DNA of 64,000 nucleotides, from positions 3,472,001 to 3,536,000 of the forward strand of contig SPDT01000001.1 in assembly GCA_008477525.1 (NCBI GenBank), written 5' to 3'. Origin of the DNA: Hypomyces perniciosus. Lineage: Eukaryota > Ascomycota > Sordariomycetes > Hypocreales > Hypocreaceae. The notes beneath the pieces are model-generated. The model worked only from the letters and a program-made list of their open reading frames with translations. It had not been told where the DNA came from and ran no database searches. Positions 19,670-29,497 of the stretch are shown here, piece after piece. Numbering within the stretch: the first letter of the stretch is position 1; each line of letters opens with the position of its first letter. The translations under genes were made by a program, and so were the position numbers.

Positions 19670-20878
19670 ATGGAATCAACCGCCGTCCCAGAGCTGCCCG
19701 TGACAGTCACAGTCACAGTCACAGACACAGGCACAGGCACAGAGCCGCCGGATCCGGATCCCTCGGGCCTCACCTGCGAGGAGTATGTGAACCCACTCGA
19801 ATCGTCCTCCCGCTGGAATCTCGCAGCCCGTGCGCAGGCCATCCGCTATGCCTCCAGCCTGGGCTTCAGTCTCTTCAACCGTACCGAGCCCGCGGCCCCC
19901 ACGCCTTCGTCCGTCTTCTGGGTCGACTCGACGCTCGCGGCCTGCTGCAAGGGCCCTCGGAAGATCAGGGTCGATGTGTGGATTCCTCCGCGGATATCCA
20001 TCGGGCCTCGGGCTGCCGTCATAGCCCTTCATGGAGGCGGCTGGATCCTCGGCCAGGGCACTGACAGTGCTCGCTGGGCTGGGTCCGTCATGGGCTCTAT
20101 TGACGCTGTGGTCTTCAGCATCAACTACCGTCTCGCCCCGAGCTACCCCTTCCCTGTGCCTGTCGAGGACTGTGTTGATGCCATTCTGCAGATCGGCAAG
20201 AGAGCAGCCCAGTTTGGCATTGATCCCAACCGCCTGATCCTGTCTGGCTTCTCCGCAGGCGCCACCACGGCGCTGGCTAGCTGGACCATCCTACAGCACC
20301 CTTCTCATTGGAATTATACCCTCCCTTTCCCCTCTCCTCGCATTGTTGGCCTGGTCTTGTTCTACCCCCTACTGGACTGGACCATCTCCCGTCCGGAAAA
20401 GCGGCAGAGCTGTGCTCGCCCGGATCTTACATCGCCCAAGGGCTTAACAGACCTTATTGATGCCTCCTACGTCTATCCTTCCATCCCCCGCATGGAGCGT
20501 ACGGACCCCAGGCTATCCCCTGGCCTCATGCCAGACGAGCTTTTAATGACGCTGCCACCCATCCACCTCTGCCTATGTGAATACGACATGCTGCTCGCTG
20601 AGGGCATACGGTTCACCAAGAGAATGGAGAGTCACAAGAAGCCTATTACCACCCGCATTGTCAAAGGGGAGAAGCACGCGTGGGACTGCCCACCCCCTAT
20701 CGTGCAAAAGGAAAGTGTTGAAGTCGAGTACGGGGAAGCAACCCAAGCAATGGCAAACTGGTTGGGTCAGGCACATGACACAGACAAGGAGTCGATGCGA
20801 TCCATGAAGACGAAACGACTCCGCATCCCGCGACCTAAACACCTCGCTGTCTTTAGATCGAGATCAGCAGCGATGTGA
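19670..20878 (+). CDS. erdH: Alpha/beta hydrolase, putative ergosteryl-aspartate hydrolase ErdH
   Basis: Single exon, 402 aa from the first in-frame ATG at 19670. It is a hormone-sensitive-lipase-like alpha/beta hydrolase: oxyanion loop ALHGGGWILGQG, nucleophile elbow SGFSAG, acidic residue in LCEYDMLLAEG and catalytic histidine in KGEKHAWD. The N-terminal ~60 residues are low-complexity (VTVTVTVT, TGTGT). The divergent position next to erdS, the only AspRS-DUF2156 gene in view, suggests ErdH, the enzyme reported to remove aspartate from ergosteryl-aspartate and often encoded beside erdS. The identification depends on that context; the fold alone would allow many esterases. A short upstream ATG at 19665 opens a 12-codon frame overlapping the start, which might dampen translation. 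Convergent with the FAD monooxygenase, 387 bp away. Confidence 0.7.
   Translation: MESTAVPELPVTVTVTVTDTGTGTEPPDPDPSGLTCEEYVNPLESSSRWNLAARAQAIRYASSLGFSLFNRTEPAAPTPSSVFWVDSTLAACCKGPRKIRVDVWIPPRISIGPRAAVIALHGGGWILGQGTDSARWAGSVMGSIDAVVFSINYRLAPSYPFPVPVEDCVDAILQIGKRAAQFGIDPNRLILSGFSAGATTALASWTILQHPSHWNYTLPFPSPRIVGLVLFYPLLDWTISRPEKRQSCARPDLTSPKGLTDLIDASYVYPSIPRMERTDPRLSPGLMPDELLMTLPPIHLCLCEYDMLLAEGIRFTKRMESHKKPITTRIVKGEKHAWDCPPPIVQKESVEVEYGEATQAMANWLGQAHDTDKESMRSMKTKRLRIPRPKHLAVFRSRSAAM
19701..19744 (+). repeat. In-frame CACAGT/CACAGG microsatellite inside the putative erdH
   Basis: An imperfect 6-bp repeat (GTCACA x3, then GACACA, GGCACA x2) encodes alternating VT, DT and GT pairs near the N-terminus. 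Six-base units keep the frame, so length variation would be tolerated. Confidence 0.7.
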
Positions 20879-21265
20879 AGTGCGTTCATGTTCTTTTGTC
20901 TGCTTTCCTGTTCGTCTCTTTCATTTTTCCTTTTCTCTTTTCCTCGACCCTTTTTTATTGCCCGTAGTGGAAGGTTAAACTGGCATAAGCCAATAGAGAG
21001 TTCGAAGAATCAAGCCACTGATATATTGGGAGGAACGGTCATGGTTGGGCGTTGGATGCTAGGGGTTATACATGATAGGTGGGATAACGAACCGGGCGTT
21101 TTCGGCGGCACATGATGGAACATTTCACACGAATAGCATATACGAATAAATTTTGGGTATACAACAACAACATAAAGGCAGAATACAGTGGACAGGAAGC
21201 GTTAACAAGCTATCATAACCCATTGTACGAAGTACTGGAATACCACTATACTAATACTAATAATA
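20879..21265. other. 3' intergenic region between convergent erdH and FAD monooxygenase genes
   Basis: 387 bp with a T-rich tract (20925-20960) and one TACGAAGTA element about 21226. No gene seen; presumably the two 3' untranslated regions. Confidence 0.5.
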
Positions 21266-22893
21266 TCACTCCGGCAGCACCAACTTCCTCACATCCCTAT
21301 CAAAGCGACCCTGGGTATAATTCATAAACTTGACATATCCCCACGTCAGCCATTCCAGCACAAGGCCATTCATCCAACTCGGCGGCACAGGTGTGTTCCA
21401 GCGCGCCATAGTCTCTTTGTATGTGGCGTCAATGTCAGCCCTGCGAAGCTTCTCGTAGTCGCCGAGCAGTTGCGGAACCGTCCGGGTCGCCGGCTTCGAC
21501 CTGCAGGTGAGCAACACGTGCGCTAAGAGAACACCGTCCTCGATGGCTACACCTGTGCTTTCGCCCTGTGGAGGCATCTATAATTGTGATGGAACGGTCA
21601 GAGATCGGCTGCGGAGTTACATTCGCGGTACATGTCCGCTGTGTAGATCATCACACGGCGTCTGTCGCGCTTCGGAATGCTCGGGAGGAAATGGTGTGGT
21701 GTGGAGGGGGGCCATTTATGCTTGATGATATGATGGAGGGTAGGGAAAACAGGGAAAATAGAACCTTGCAAGGTAGTAATTCGAAATTTAGCAACCCCGA
21801 AACATATCTACGATATATATAGGCATAAGAGCTAAAGGCGAATAGGGTGTTGACTTACACCATGTGCTGCGTCGCCAAGAAGCAACGCCCGTCCCCGTGT
21901 CCATATGCCTCCGGGCGGCAACATATACACGGGGAAGAAGAACCAGTCATCGCACTTGTCGATGAGTTCACCTAAACAAGCGATCGCCCCGCTGCTCTCG
22001 TCGTTGCGGGAGTATATTTGCGCAATGTTCCGTTTCACTCCGGCCTTATCCGCTCCGTGGACGGCCCAGCCTTCTCGGGATCCGTTATCGCCGCCGGATT
22101 TGTCGTCCAGGGGCATCACGGCTGCCAAGAAGAGCTGCTCATGTGACGGTTCGAAATAGCTCATCAACAGGGAGTCGTTTCCTTTGGATACGAGCGTTGT
22201 GTCTGTGACGAGAGGCTTGCCGTCGGAGCGTAACCAGCGGGACTTTTCTGAAGACGTGACAACACCTGTGTAAGCGTAGGCAGCGCATTTGCCAGAATAC
22301 GTCTTTTGTCTCTCCGGGTCGACAAACTGCGTGCGGACTTGCGAGTGTAGGCCATCACACCCGAGAAGCAAGTCCCCTTCCAGCGTGTGCAGCTCCTCCT
22401 CGGTGTCGTTACTCTCAGATATCATCTTGTAAGTCACATTGATAGACCCCTCGCCCTCAGCAGACCCAAACTCTTCAATGCGCTGAATCTTGGCACCAAA
22501 CACAATCTCGCACCGCTCTCCCGAGAACGAATGCAGTGTCTCCATCATACTCTCCACGATCATCTGGCGCTGCACCCTAATTGCATCGACGTCCGGCCAC
22601 AAACGGCCCAAAAACCCACCTGTTCTATGCGAGACGAGTTCAATGGCGCTCACGCTTGTGCCTTGCAGCCGCAGACGCTCCCCGACGCCGAGGGAGTCGA
22701 GATATCGCATGGCCAGCGGCGTGAGGTTGACTGCGCCGCCGAGAGTCTGCACCTTGTCTCGCAGCTCGAGCAATGTGATGTAAATGGGTGATTCTGTCGT
22801 TGTGTCTGACTTCTGGTTCTGGAGAAGTGAGAGAGCGGCCGAAAGGCCTGCTGGCCCGGCGCCGATGACGATGACGTGAAATGGTTTGCCCAT
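21266..22893 (-). CDS. FAD-dependent monooxygenase (PHBH-fold, group A)
   Basis: Two exons: complement(join(21266..21577, 21859..22893)), 448 aa. The N-terminus is a Rossmann FAD-binding motif, VIVIGAGPAGLSAAL, directly after MGKPFH. The central DG motif is GCDGLHSQVRTQF and the second FAD-contact motif is GDAAHGMPPQGESTG. The 281-nt intron, the longest in this window, interrupts that motif exactly between GDAAHG and MPPQG; the splice (GTAAGT donor, TAG acceptor) restores it. Such enzymes hydroxylate or epoxidise aromatic, polyketide or terpenoid substrates using NAD(P)H and O2. The substrate cannot be told from sequence. An upstream in-frame ATG at 22923 would add ten basic residues; 22893 is preferred because the Rossmann strand follows at once. 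No signal peptide or membrane anchor is evident. Confidence 0.82.
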
Positions 22894-23551
22894 TGTTATG
22901 GTTCTTCTGATTGTTTTATTCAATATCTTGGCACCCGCAGTAGAGGTCGAAGGAGCGGTTCATGTTTTATACACATTTCAACCCAGCTTCCCCGACCTTG
23001 TTGTATTGAGGCCATCGCGAGAGGGGCCAATCGGCCAGCATGTCCCCGGGCTTATGGATGCTAAACATTCAGCTTTGCGCCACGCAGGTTAGATCGTGAT
23101 GCTGGTTTTCACCGAATGTACGAAGTACTTCGTACAGAGTGCTCCAAAGATGTAATTGCATTGGCTAAGTCAACTGGAAACATCTCGGTTACCCAAGTAG
23201 GAAAGGAACCTTCGTTTCACATCATTTTATATCCGGGAGTATCGAAGCCGGTGCAACGGATTGGAGGGCGGAGAGACTTGAGCCGTCAAATTGTCCAGCT
23301 TGACTGCTCCAGGACCAGAGTGTATTTTCTCGCATGATGTTTGTGACAGTCTTCCAATCACATAGGTATATATGGGTATTAGACGTTGAAAGACTACCTC
23401 ATGCGGAACCCGTAACTTTGCCCATCCAATGTATATTGCCATGTATTGAAACTCAAAAAATATCTTTCTTGTCTCATTTGTTGCCTCATATATTCCCGGC
23501 CAACATTTAATATGATTTATATGTCTAAGGATGACCAATCGACTGGACATC
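22894..23551. other. Intergenic region with a 16-bp perfect palindrome
   Basis: 658 bp between two minus-strand genes: promoter of the FAD monooxygenase and 3' end of the glycolipid transfer protein gene. It contains the perfect palindrome TACGAAGTACTTCGTA at 23119-23134. No gene seen. Confidence 0.5.
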
Positions 23552-24379
23552 TTACCACTTAGCCTCCTTGCTACCGAGGAAAGCCTTCAAAATCTCGACA
23601 ATCTTATTCAGGGCGGCCAGGTATACCTTCAGTTCATCAACCACCTTCTCATAATCGGATCCAAGCTTAGCATAGAAGTCCTTGCGGTAGGGGCAAGCAC
23701 TCATGGCGGCGCTGAAGACCGGCTTCACCAGGAAGCTATGGTGGGGCTTGAGGGTTTGGCCGTAAGCAGCTCGGAAGGAGTCGGAGATCTCTTCAGAGGT
23801 TTTGGCAGTGTTCTGAGTGAGGGCAATACAGGTGAACTCGAGGCCTCTGGGTTTTGTTTTTCGTCAGCAGAACATTCTTCGGGAAAACCAGGTGTCCCTT
23901 GGGAGGGGGTGGCCTACCGGACCAACCACAGGAGGCCCTCGGTGGCAGTGTGCTTCTTCTCCTTCAACTCATTGCGGCAGAGGTCCTGGATGTTCTCTGA
24001 CAGGGCGGGAGTCTGGAGCTGGCGGTCACGGAGTTTCTACATACGAAGCGAGAGTGTCAGCTGGGGTCATGCTCGGGGTCAGATCCAGCGAGCTTCCCAA
24101 GTACGCACCTTGACGTTGCCCAGCATGTCAGACTTGACAGGGGAGAAGGCCACAGAGCCCATGACGTCTAGACGGCAAACTAGGGTCAGCGGCATGGCAA
24201 ATAGGCCTTGGAGTCACGGTGCTGTAGCTACCAAACATGGTGGTCAGAGACTCGGCAGCATCGAGGAACTGCGTGGTGGCAATGGTATTGCCATTGGCGG
24301 CGTCGACCGGCACGTCCACGAAGGACTGCTTGAAGGTGTTGACGATGGTGCCGCCGGGAGGAATGACTGGAGCAGACAT
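23552..24379 (-). CDS. Glycolipid transfer protein (HET-C/GLTP fold)
   Basis: Four exons: complement(join(23552..23846, 23918..24036, 24109..24167, 24232..24379)), 206 aa. This is the normal length for single-domain GLTPs such as Podospora HET-C, the closest remembered relative. Recognisable parts in order: TFKQSFVDVPVD, FLDAAESLTTMFDVMGSVAFSP, KSDMLGNVKKLRDRQLQ, GLLWLVRGLEFTC, and C-terminal SDYEKVVDELKVYLAALNKI. The family binds a glycosphingolipid in a hydrophobic pocket and moves it between membranes in the cytosol; the DxxxN-type headgroup contact (DMLGN) and the WLVRGLEF helix are as expected. All splice junctions keep frame. The gene is divergent from the phospholipase D gene at 25336. 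In filamentous fungi some het-c alleles cause vegetative incompatibility, but nothing here shows that role. Confidence 0.88.
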
Positions 24380-25335
24380 TTTGAACAGAGGAGGTCGTAT
24401 CAGGCGAATTGAGGACTGAGGAATTGGAAAAGCAGAGGTGTATTGGGTTATGTTTCAAGATCGCGGTGAGTGTTGACACCACTCGCAGATAAGGGATCTA
24501 GTGGGGTTCGTTAGTTATTGTTAGCATGTGGGGTTAGGAGGTTGTCTTGTCTCAGGAGACGTACCTACTCGTAAGCGAAGAGGGGGTCTATCGACTCCTT
24601 GCATACCTATACAGAGCATCTAGAACTTCATACCAGAGGCTCGCATAAGGTGCGTATCTGTACACCATGCCGCCTCATGTGTTCAATGGAATGTACGCAT
24701 CAGCAAGGCGGCATCTTTCCAATCGCAGCCATGTTGTGCAACAGATAGGTATTAAGACGACGTATCTTGTGGATTGTTGCCGGGCACTAAATGTGCGTCA
24801 TCCTCGTTGCTCGCTGCGATCATCATTCGCTAGCTTACAGGCCAATCCATGATTGGGGAGAAATGATGCCAATCACGAGAGGGACGAGCCCCTGGGATAT
24901 ATATAACAAAGTTGTTGCCCGATTTGAGATTGTCATCCTTCTGAAAGCAAATTCCCATGCGCGTTGGGTCCGGTGACGTCACTGTCTCACATCACGGAAT
25001 TTCAAGCTTAACCACCAAAACAACAAGGGAGAAACTTGGCCAGCCGGGGTTTGACCTCAACTGATCGTCTGTTAAAACCCATCCTCTCAAATTATTTACC
25101 GGTTTTATAACCGAATACACGTCACGAGTGGTTTGAAAACGAAGCTCCTTACCCAGCTGAACCCCCCGCTTCCTTCACTGGATCCAGATGTTCGTTCTTT
25201 TACAGAGTATCAATATCGTCATCTAATTTGTCTCTCTTGTTTATTATTATAACCTGCCTCCCTTTCTCTCAATCCCTTCAGCATTTGTTCTTCTCTTGAA
25301 TCCATACCAATTTCATCAGCCACAAGTTCGTTAGC
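24380..25335. promoter_or_regulatory. Divergent promoter region between GLTP and phospholipase D
   Basis: 956 bp between two divergent start codons, with a C/T-rich leader before the phospholipase D ATG (25195-25330). No gene or known element recognised. Confidence 0.45.
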
Positions 25336-28066
25336 ATGTCTAGTTCCAAGCAGAATGGCGAAAGTCATGGTGTTTTCCATGGTCTTGTTGATGACCTAAA
25401 AGAAAAGCTCCATGATACCAAAATCCATGATGCCAAGGTGGCATTGATTCAGAAGAAGTAAACACCGCCCAATTCTTATTAAGATTTCACATCGCATGAC
25501 TGACAAGCCTCGCTGCTATGTAGGCACCAGATTGGAAAACTTGGGAACTTGGTGAGCACAGCAAATCGGTATCGATGAGAGTGGGCACTCAATTCTGACC
25601 ACGAATTTGCAGTTCAATAGGAACCACCGCCACGATGAGGAGCATGAGCAGCGCTGTGATGAGAAGCGAACTAAAATCTGCCAATCACACCGTTTCGAGT
25701 CATACTTCCCAGAGCGCGAGGGCAATCTCATCAAGTGGTATGTGGACGGTCGAGATTACTTCTGGGCCGTTTCCGTGGCCTTGGAGCAAGCCCAAGAAAC
25801 CATTTACATCGCCGACTGGTGGCTCTCTCCAGAACTCTTCCTGCGGCGGCCTCCCTACCATAAACAGGAATACAGACTGGACCAAATCTTGAAGAGAAAG
25901 GCAGAAGCAGGCGTCAAGATATTCGTCTGTGTATATAGGGAAGTCGAGGCTGCTCTAACTTGCAATTCAGCTCACACAAAACATGCTTTGCGTGCTCTCT
26001 GCCCAGAAGGCTCGCCAGGCTATGGCAATATCAGGGTGATGCGACACCCAGACCACAACCCCTTTGAAAATGCGGCAGACATGACAATGTACTGGGCTCA
26101 CCACGAAAAGTTCATCGTGATTGACTACGCTATTGCCTTCATCGGTGGTCTAGACCTATGTTTTGGGCGATGGGATGCTCGCCAGCATTCTTTGGCTGAC
26201 ATCCATCCGGAGGGTGTCACCGAGGAAATCTGGCCAGGCCAAGATTTCAACAACAATCGAGTCATGGATTTCAAAAACGTGCAAGATTGGCAACAGAATG
26301 AACTAAACAAGGCAGAGTATGGTCGTATGCCCTGGCATGATGTGGCTATGGCAGTGGTTGGACCGTGTGTTTATGACATTGCCGAGCACTTTGTCCTACG
26401 GTGGAATTTTGTCAAGCGAGACAAGTACAAACGGGATGAGCGATACGACTGGATTATTCTTGAGGGCCGTGAAGGCGAAGACGAGAATCTGGTTGGAGTG
26501 CAACGGCCCAAGCACCCGGTGGGAGACTACACCAAACATCCCCTATCGCCACTCAGCGCAAAGCATCTCGACAATAGGGGAACTATCCGCGCACAAGTTG
26601 TGAGATCTAGCTCCGACTGGTCCAGCGGCATCTTGACAGAGCACTCTATCCAAAATGCGTACTCGGAAGTTATCCGCAACGCCCAGCACTATGTGTACAT
26701 CGAGAACCAATTCTTCATCACTGCAACAGGCGAGCATCAATCCCCCATCCACAACACGATTGGCAGGGCTATTGTCGATGCCGTTGTCCGTGCAGGCAAA
26801 GAAGGTCGCAGTTTCAGGGTAATTATCATCATTCCTGCCATCCCTGGCTTTGCTGGGGATCTCCGAGACGATTCCGCGACCGGGACCAGAGCCATCATGG
26901 ACTATCAGTTTAAGTCAATATGCCGTGGGGAGCACTCGATTTTTGAACAAGTCAAGGCTCAGGGGGTTGATCCCACAAATCATATTTTCTTCTTTAACCT
27001 GAGGTCGTATGACCGCTTGAACAAGACACCGGCAGTTAGTGAGGCGGAAAAGAAGACTGGCGTCAAGTACCAGCAAGTCCAGCGTGCGCAGGCCGAAGAA
27101 ATCATGGGCGAAGGTATTCACGGAACGGCGGATCCGACAGATGGTGAAAGAACTGTTCACATGGGCGGAGAAAATGAACACAAAATAGCAGAAAGGGAAG
27201 CCATGCAGGCCAAGGATAGGTTTGAACAAGCCAAACCGAGGGAAAGGATTCGCTCGGCAGTCTCTGTTGCACATCACGCACTTGCAGGCCAAGGCTCCCT
27301 GAAAGATGAACCATGGGATGACTCAAATCCCCAATCGGAGATTCACAACTGGGTCCAGGAGGAGCTCTACATCCACGCCAAGCTCCTCATCGCGGATGAT
27401 CGGGTTGTTATTTGCGGCTCAAGCAATCTCAATGATCGCAGCCAGCAAGGCAATCATGACAGTGAGCTCAGTATTGTCATGGAGGATACTAGGATGGTCC
27501 AGAGTACAATGGATGGTCAGCCATTCGAGGCAGGATATCACGCAATGACACTGCGACGATTCCTTTGGCGAGAGCACTTGGGACTTCTTCCTCCGCAGGA
27601 CTTTGATGCCAAGGACGATATCAATGCGCTTCCACCTACAGTTGAGCCTAGGAATAACAATTACGATGACGACGATAGTTGGAAGTTTGTGGAGGATCCG
27701 CTGGGCGAGGATTTGTGGAACATGTGGACCAGCAGGGCGGACATGAACACGAAGCTATTCCGTCACTTGTTCCATGCTGATCCCGACAATCACTGTAAGC
27801 CCTTACTCTGCCCTGCCCTAGGAGCGAATCAAGAAGCTGATACAGAAGCAGACAAAACGTTTGACGATTACGATCGATATCTTCCCTCTCGAGGGGTGAG
27901 ATCCGGTCACATCTTCGATCAGTTCATGCCAGCGCACGAAGCACGGGAGAAGTTGGCGCAGATCAAGGGGCGCGTGGTTTGGATGCCGCTGGACTTTTTG
28001 AAGGACACTGAGATGGCGGAACGGGGTCTTCAAGTCAACGCGTGGACGGAGAGTGTGTACACCTAA
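25336..28066 (+). CDS. Phospholipase D (two HKD motifs, no PX/PH domain)
   Basis: Three exons: join(25336..25457, 25524..25551, 25613..28066), 867 aa. Exon 2 is only 28 nt. Phospholipase D hydrolyses phosphatidylcholine to phosphatidic acid and choline. The first HKD motif (HHEKFIVIDYAIAFIGG) has its histidine near residue 214 and the second (YIHAKLLIADDRVVICGSSN) near residue 638; both carry the HxKxxxxD pattern. Between them lies the YIENQFF region typical of eukaryotic PLD. There is no PX or PH domain before the first catalytic block, unlike yeast Spo14, so this is the shorter fungal PLD class. The N-terminus is hydrophilic (KEKLHDTKIHDAK). Near the end an acidic stretch (YDDDDSWKF) precedes the conserved C-terminal tail. 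It is predicted to be a soluble, membrane-recruited enzyme. Divergent from a glycolipid transfer protein gene. Confidence 0.88.
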
Positions 28067-29497
28067 TTATCCATGATATTGTATTTGTGTTTTGTGTATA
28101 AGCCAGGTTGGATACCAAGGTATGAGATTGTCACCATTAGCTATCGCTCTTCGCCGAGCCCTCGGTCGCATAAACGGCCGCAGCGGAAAAGGCGCCACCA
28201 GGGGACAAAGATCAACGAGTCCACCATTTCCACAGCAGAGATGCTATAGCTTGTCACAAGCTAAATTCAATGCGGCGGGTGAGAAGTGCGGAAGCGCCGT
28301 GTCTCGGCCAATGGCAGGATCAAGGTGGTCACCTTTGGCTCTCCAGGGTGCAGCGCTTGCATAAATAAGCTCGACTGCTGGGAGCTGGCTAATGGAAATG
28401 GTTCATTATCAGTTGACACTTGAAGCTTTCTGTTCTCTCACAATATGCGTGGTTAGAGGGTGCCATTCCAATAAACGCAGCGCAAGATCAGACGAACGCC
28501 TTCAACCTTGTTCCAAAATGACGTCCTGTTCTGCACCCCACGAAGTGGTGTCGGTAAGGTACTGACGCTTGATACCCAGTCGAATTCCCACCTCAGATTT
28601 AGCGGCGGCAAGGGAAAAGGCCTGGAAGCGTGCAACACGAGCCCATTGGGCTCTGATCAGGCGGCTAGGTTTTCTCATGGCCTGTCCAGGCAGGTCCAGG
28701 GTAATATTAGTGCCTGATTCCATGGAGGAGAGAGACGAAGAAATAATATTAGTGCACTCACTGTAATAGTGTGATGACGGACGTTGTTTTACCCGCTGAA
28801 AGGCCCACCGCCACCTTACGAATGCTACTGACGACGACAGCTGCCGCCAGGCAGTAATAATAAGTATTAGCTCCAGAGCTGCTGAAGCACCAACCCCACG
28901 GCGCAGCACCTCTTATTCATCAGCGGCTAGTGCAGCATCACCGTCTCCATGGATAGGTATGCAACACTCCCAATAATCCGCCTGCATCTTGGCAACTAAT
29001 TTTCCTCTCCTCGCCCGTTCCACACCCAGACGCTGTCTTTTGCTGTGCTGTCTTGGGCCCTCTGACGATCCTGCGCCGTCTTGCGATATCGTCTGTCAAC
29101 GCAATATCGCCATCAATCCTCTCAAACCGTGGGGACCCCGCTTCGGACGACGAACGAACGACCTGCTTGTCGAGACCAGATCCGCAGCGAACAAGCTACG
29201 TTGCACCCAAGGACAAGGATACCACGACCATACGAAGCATACGCAAACACGCACGCACCTATATCCGCAAATATATACGCACATCCATCTGGATCGAACA
29301 ACGACCGCATCATTTCCATCTTCAACACCCAGTCCTTCCGCCTCCCAACGTCGACGATCAGGATCATCCACACAGCCGCCCATCATCCATCTATCTGCTG
29401 TGTTCCACACGACGTCTCGCTGTCCGCGCCGCTGATGCGCATGCGACTCGCTTGCCGACTCGACCATACCCATTGAGTCTGCTACCAGTCGCACAAG
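28067..29497. other. Intergenic region and BRO1 5' leader
   Basis: About 1.4 kb. Minus-strand frames here (for example 28502-28909) show no recognisable family. The part after about 29000 is rich in CA/CAT/ACG and pyrimidines and probably belongs to the BRO1 leader. No RNA gene or mobile element seen. Confidence 0.45.

Noticed and set aside
23531..24412. 293-codon + strand open frame
   Set aside because: Lies entirely opposite the well-supported four-exon glycolipid transfer protein gene and crosses its introns.
27796..27823. Tiny 28-nt GT...AG stretch near the end of phospholipase D
   Set aside because: Too short for a fungal intron, and the frame is open through it.
28502..28909. 135-codon - strand open frame in an intergenic region
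   Set aside because: No recognisable family, no supporting splice or neighbour context.
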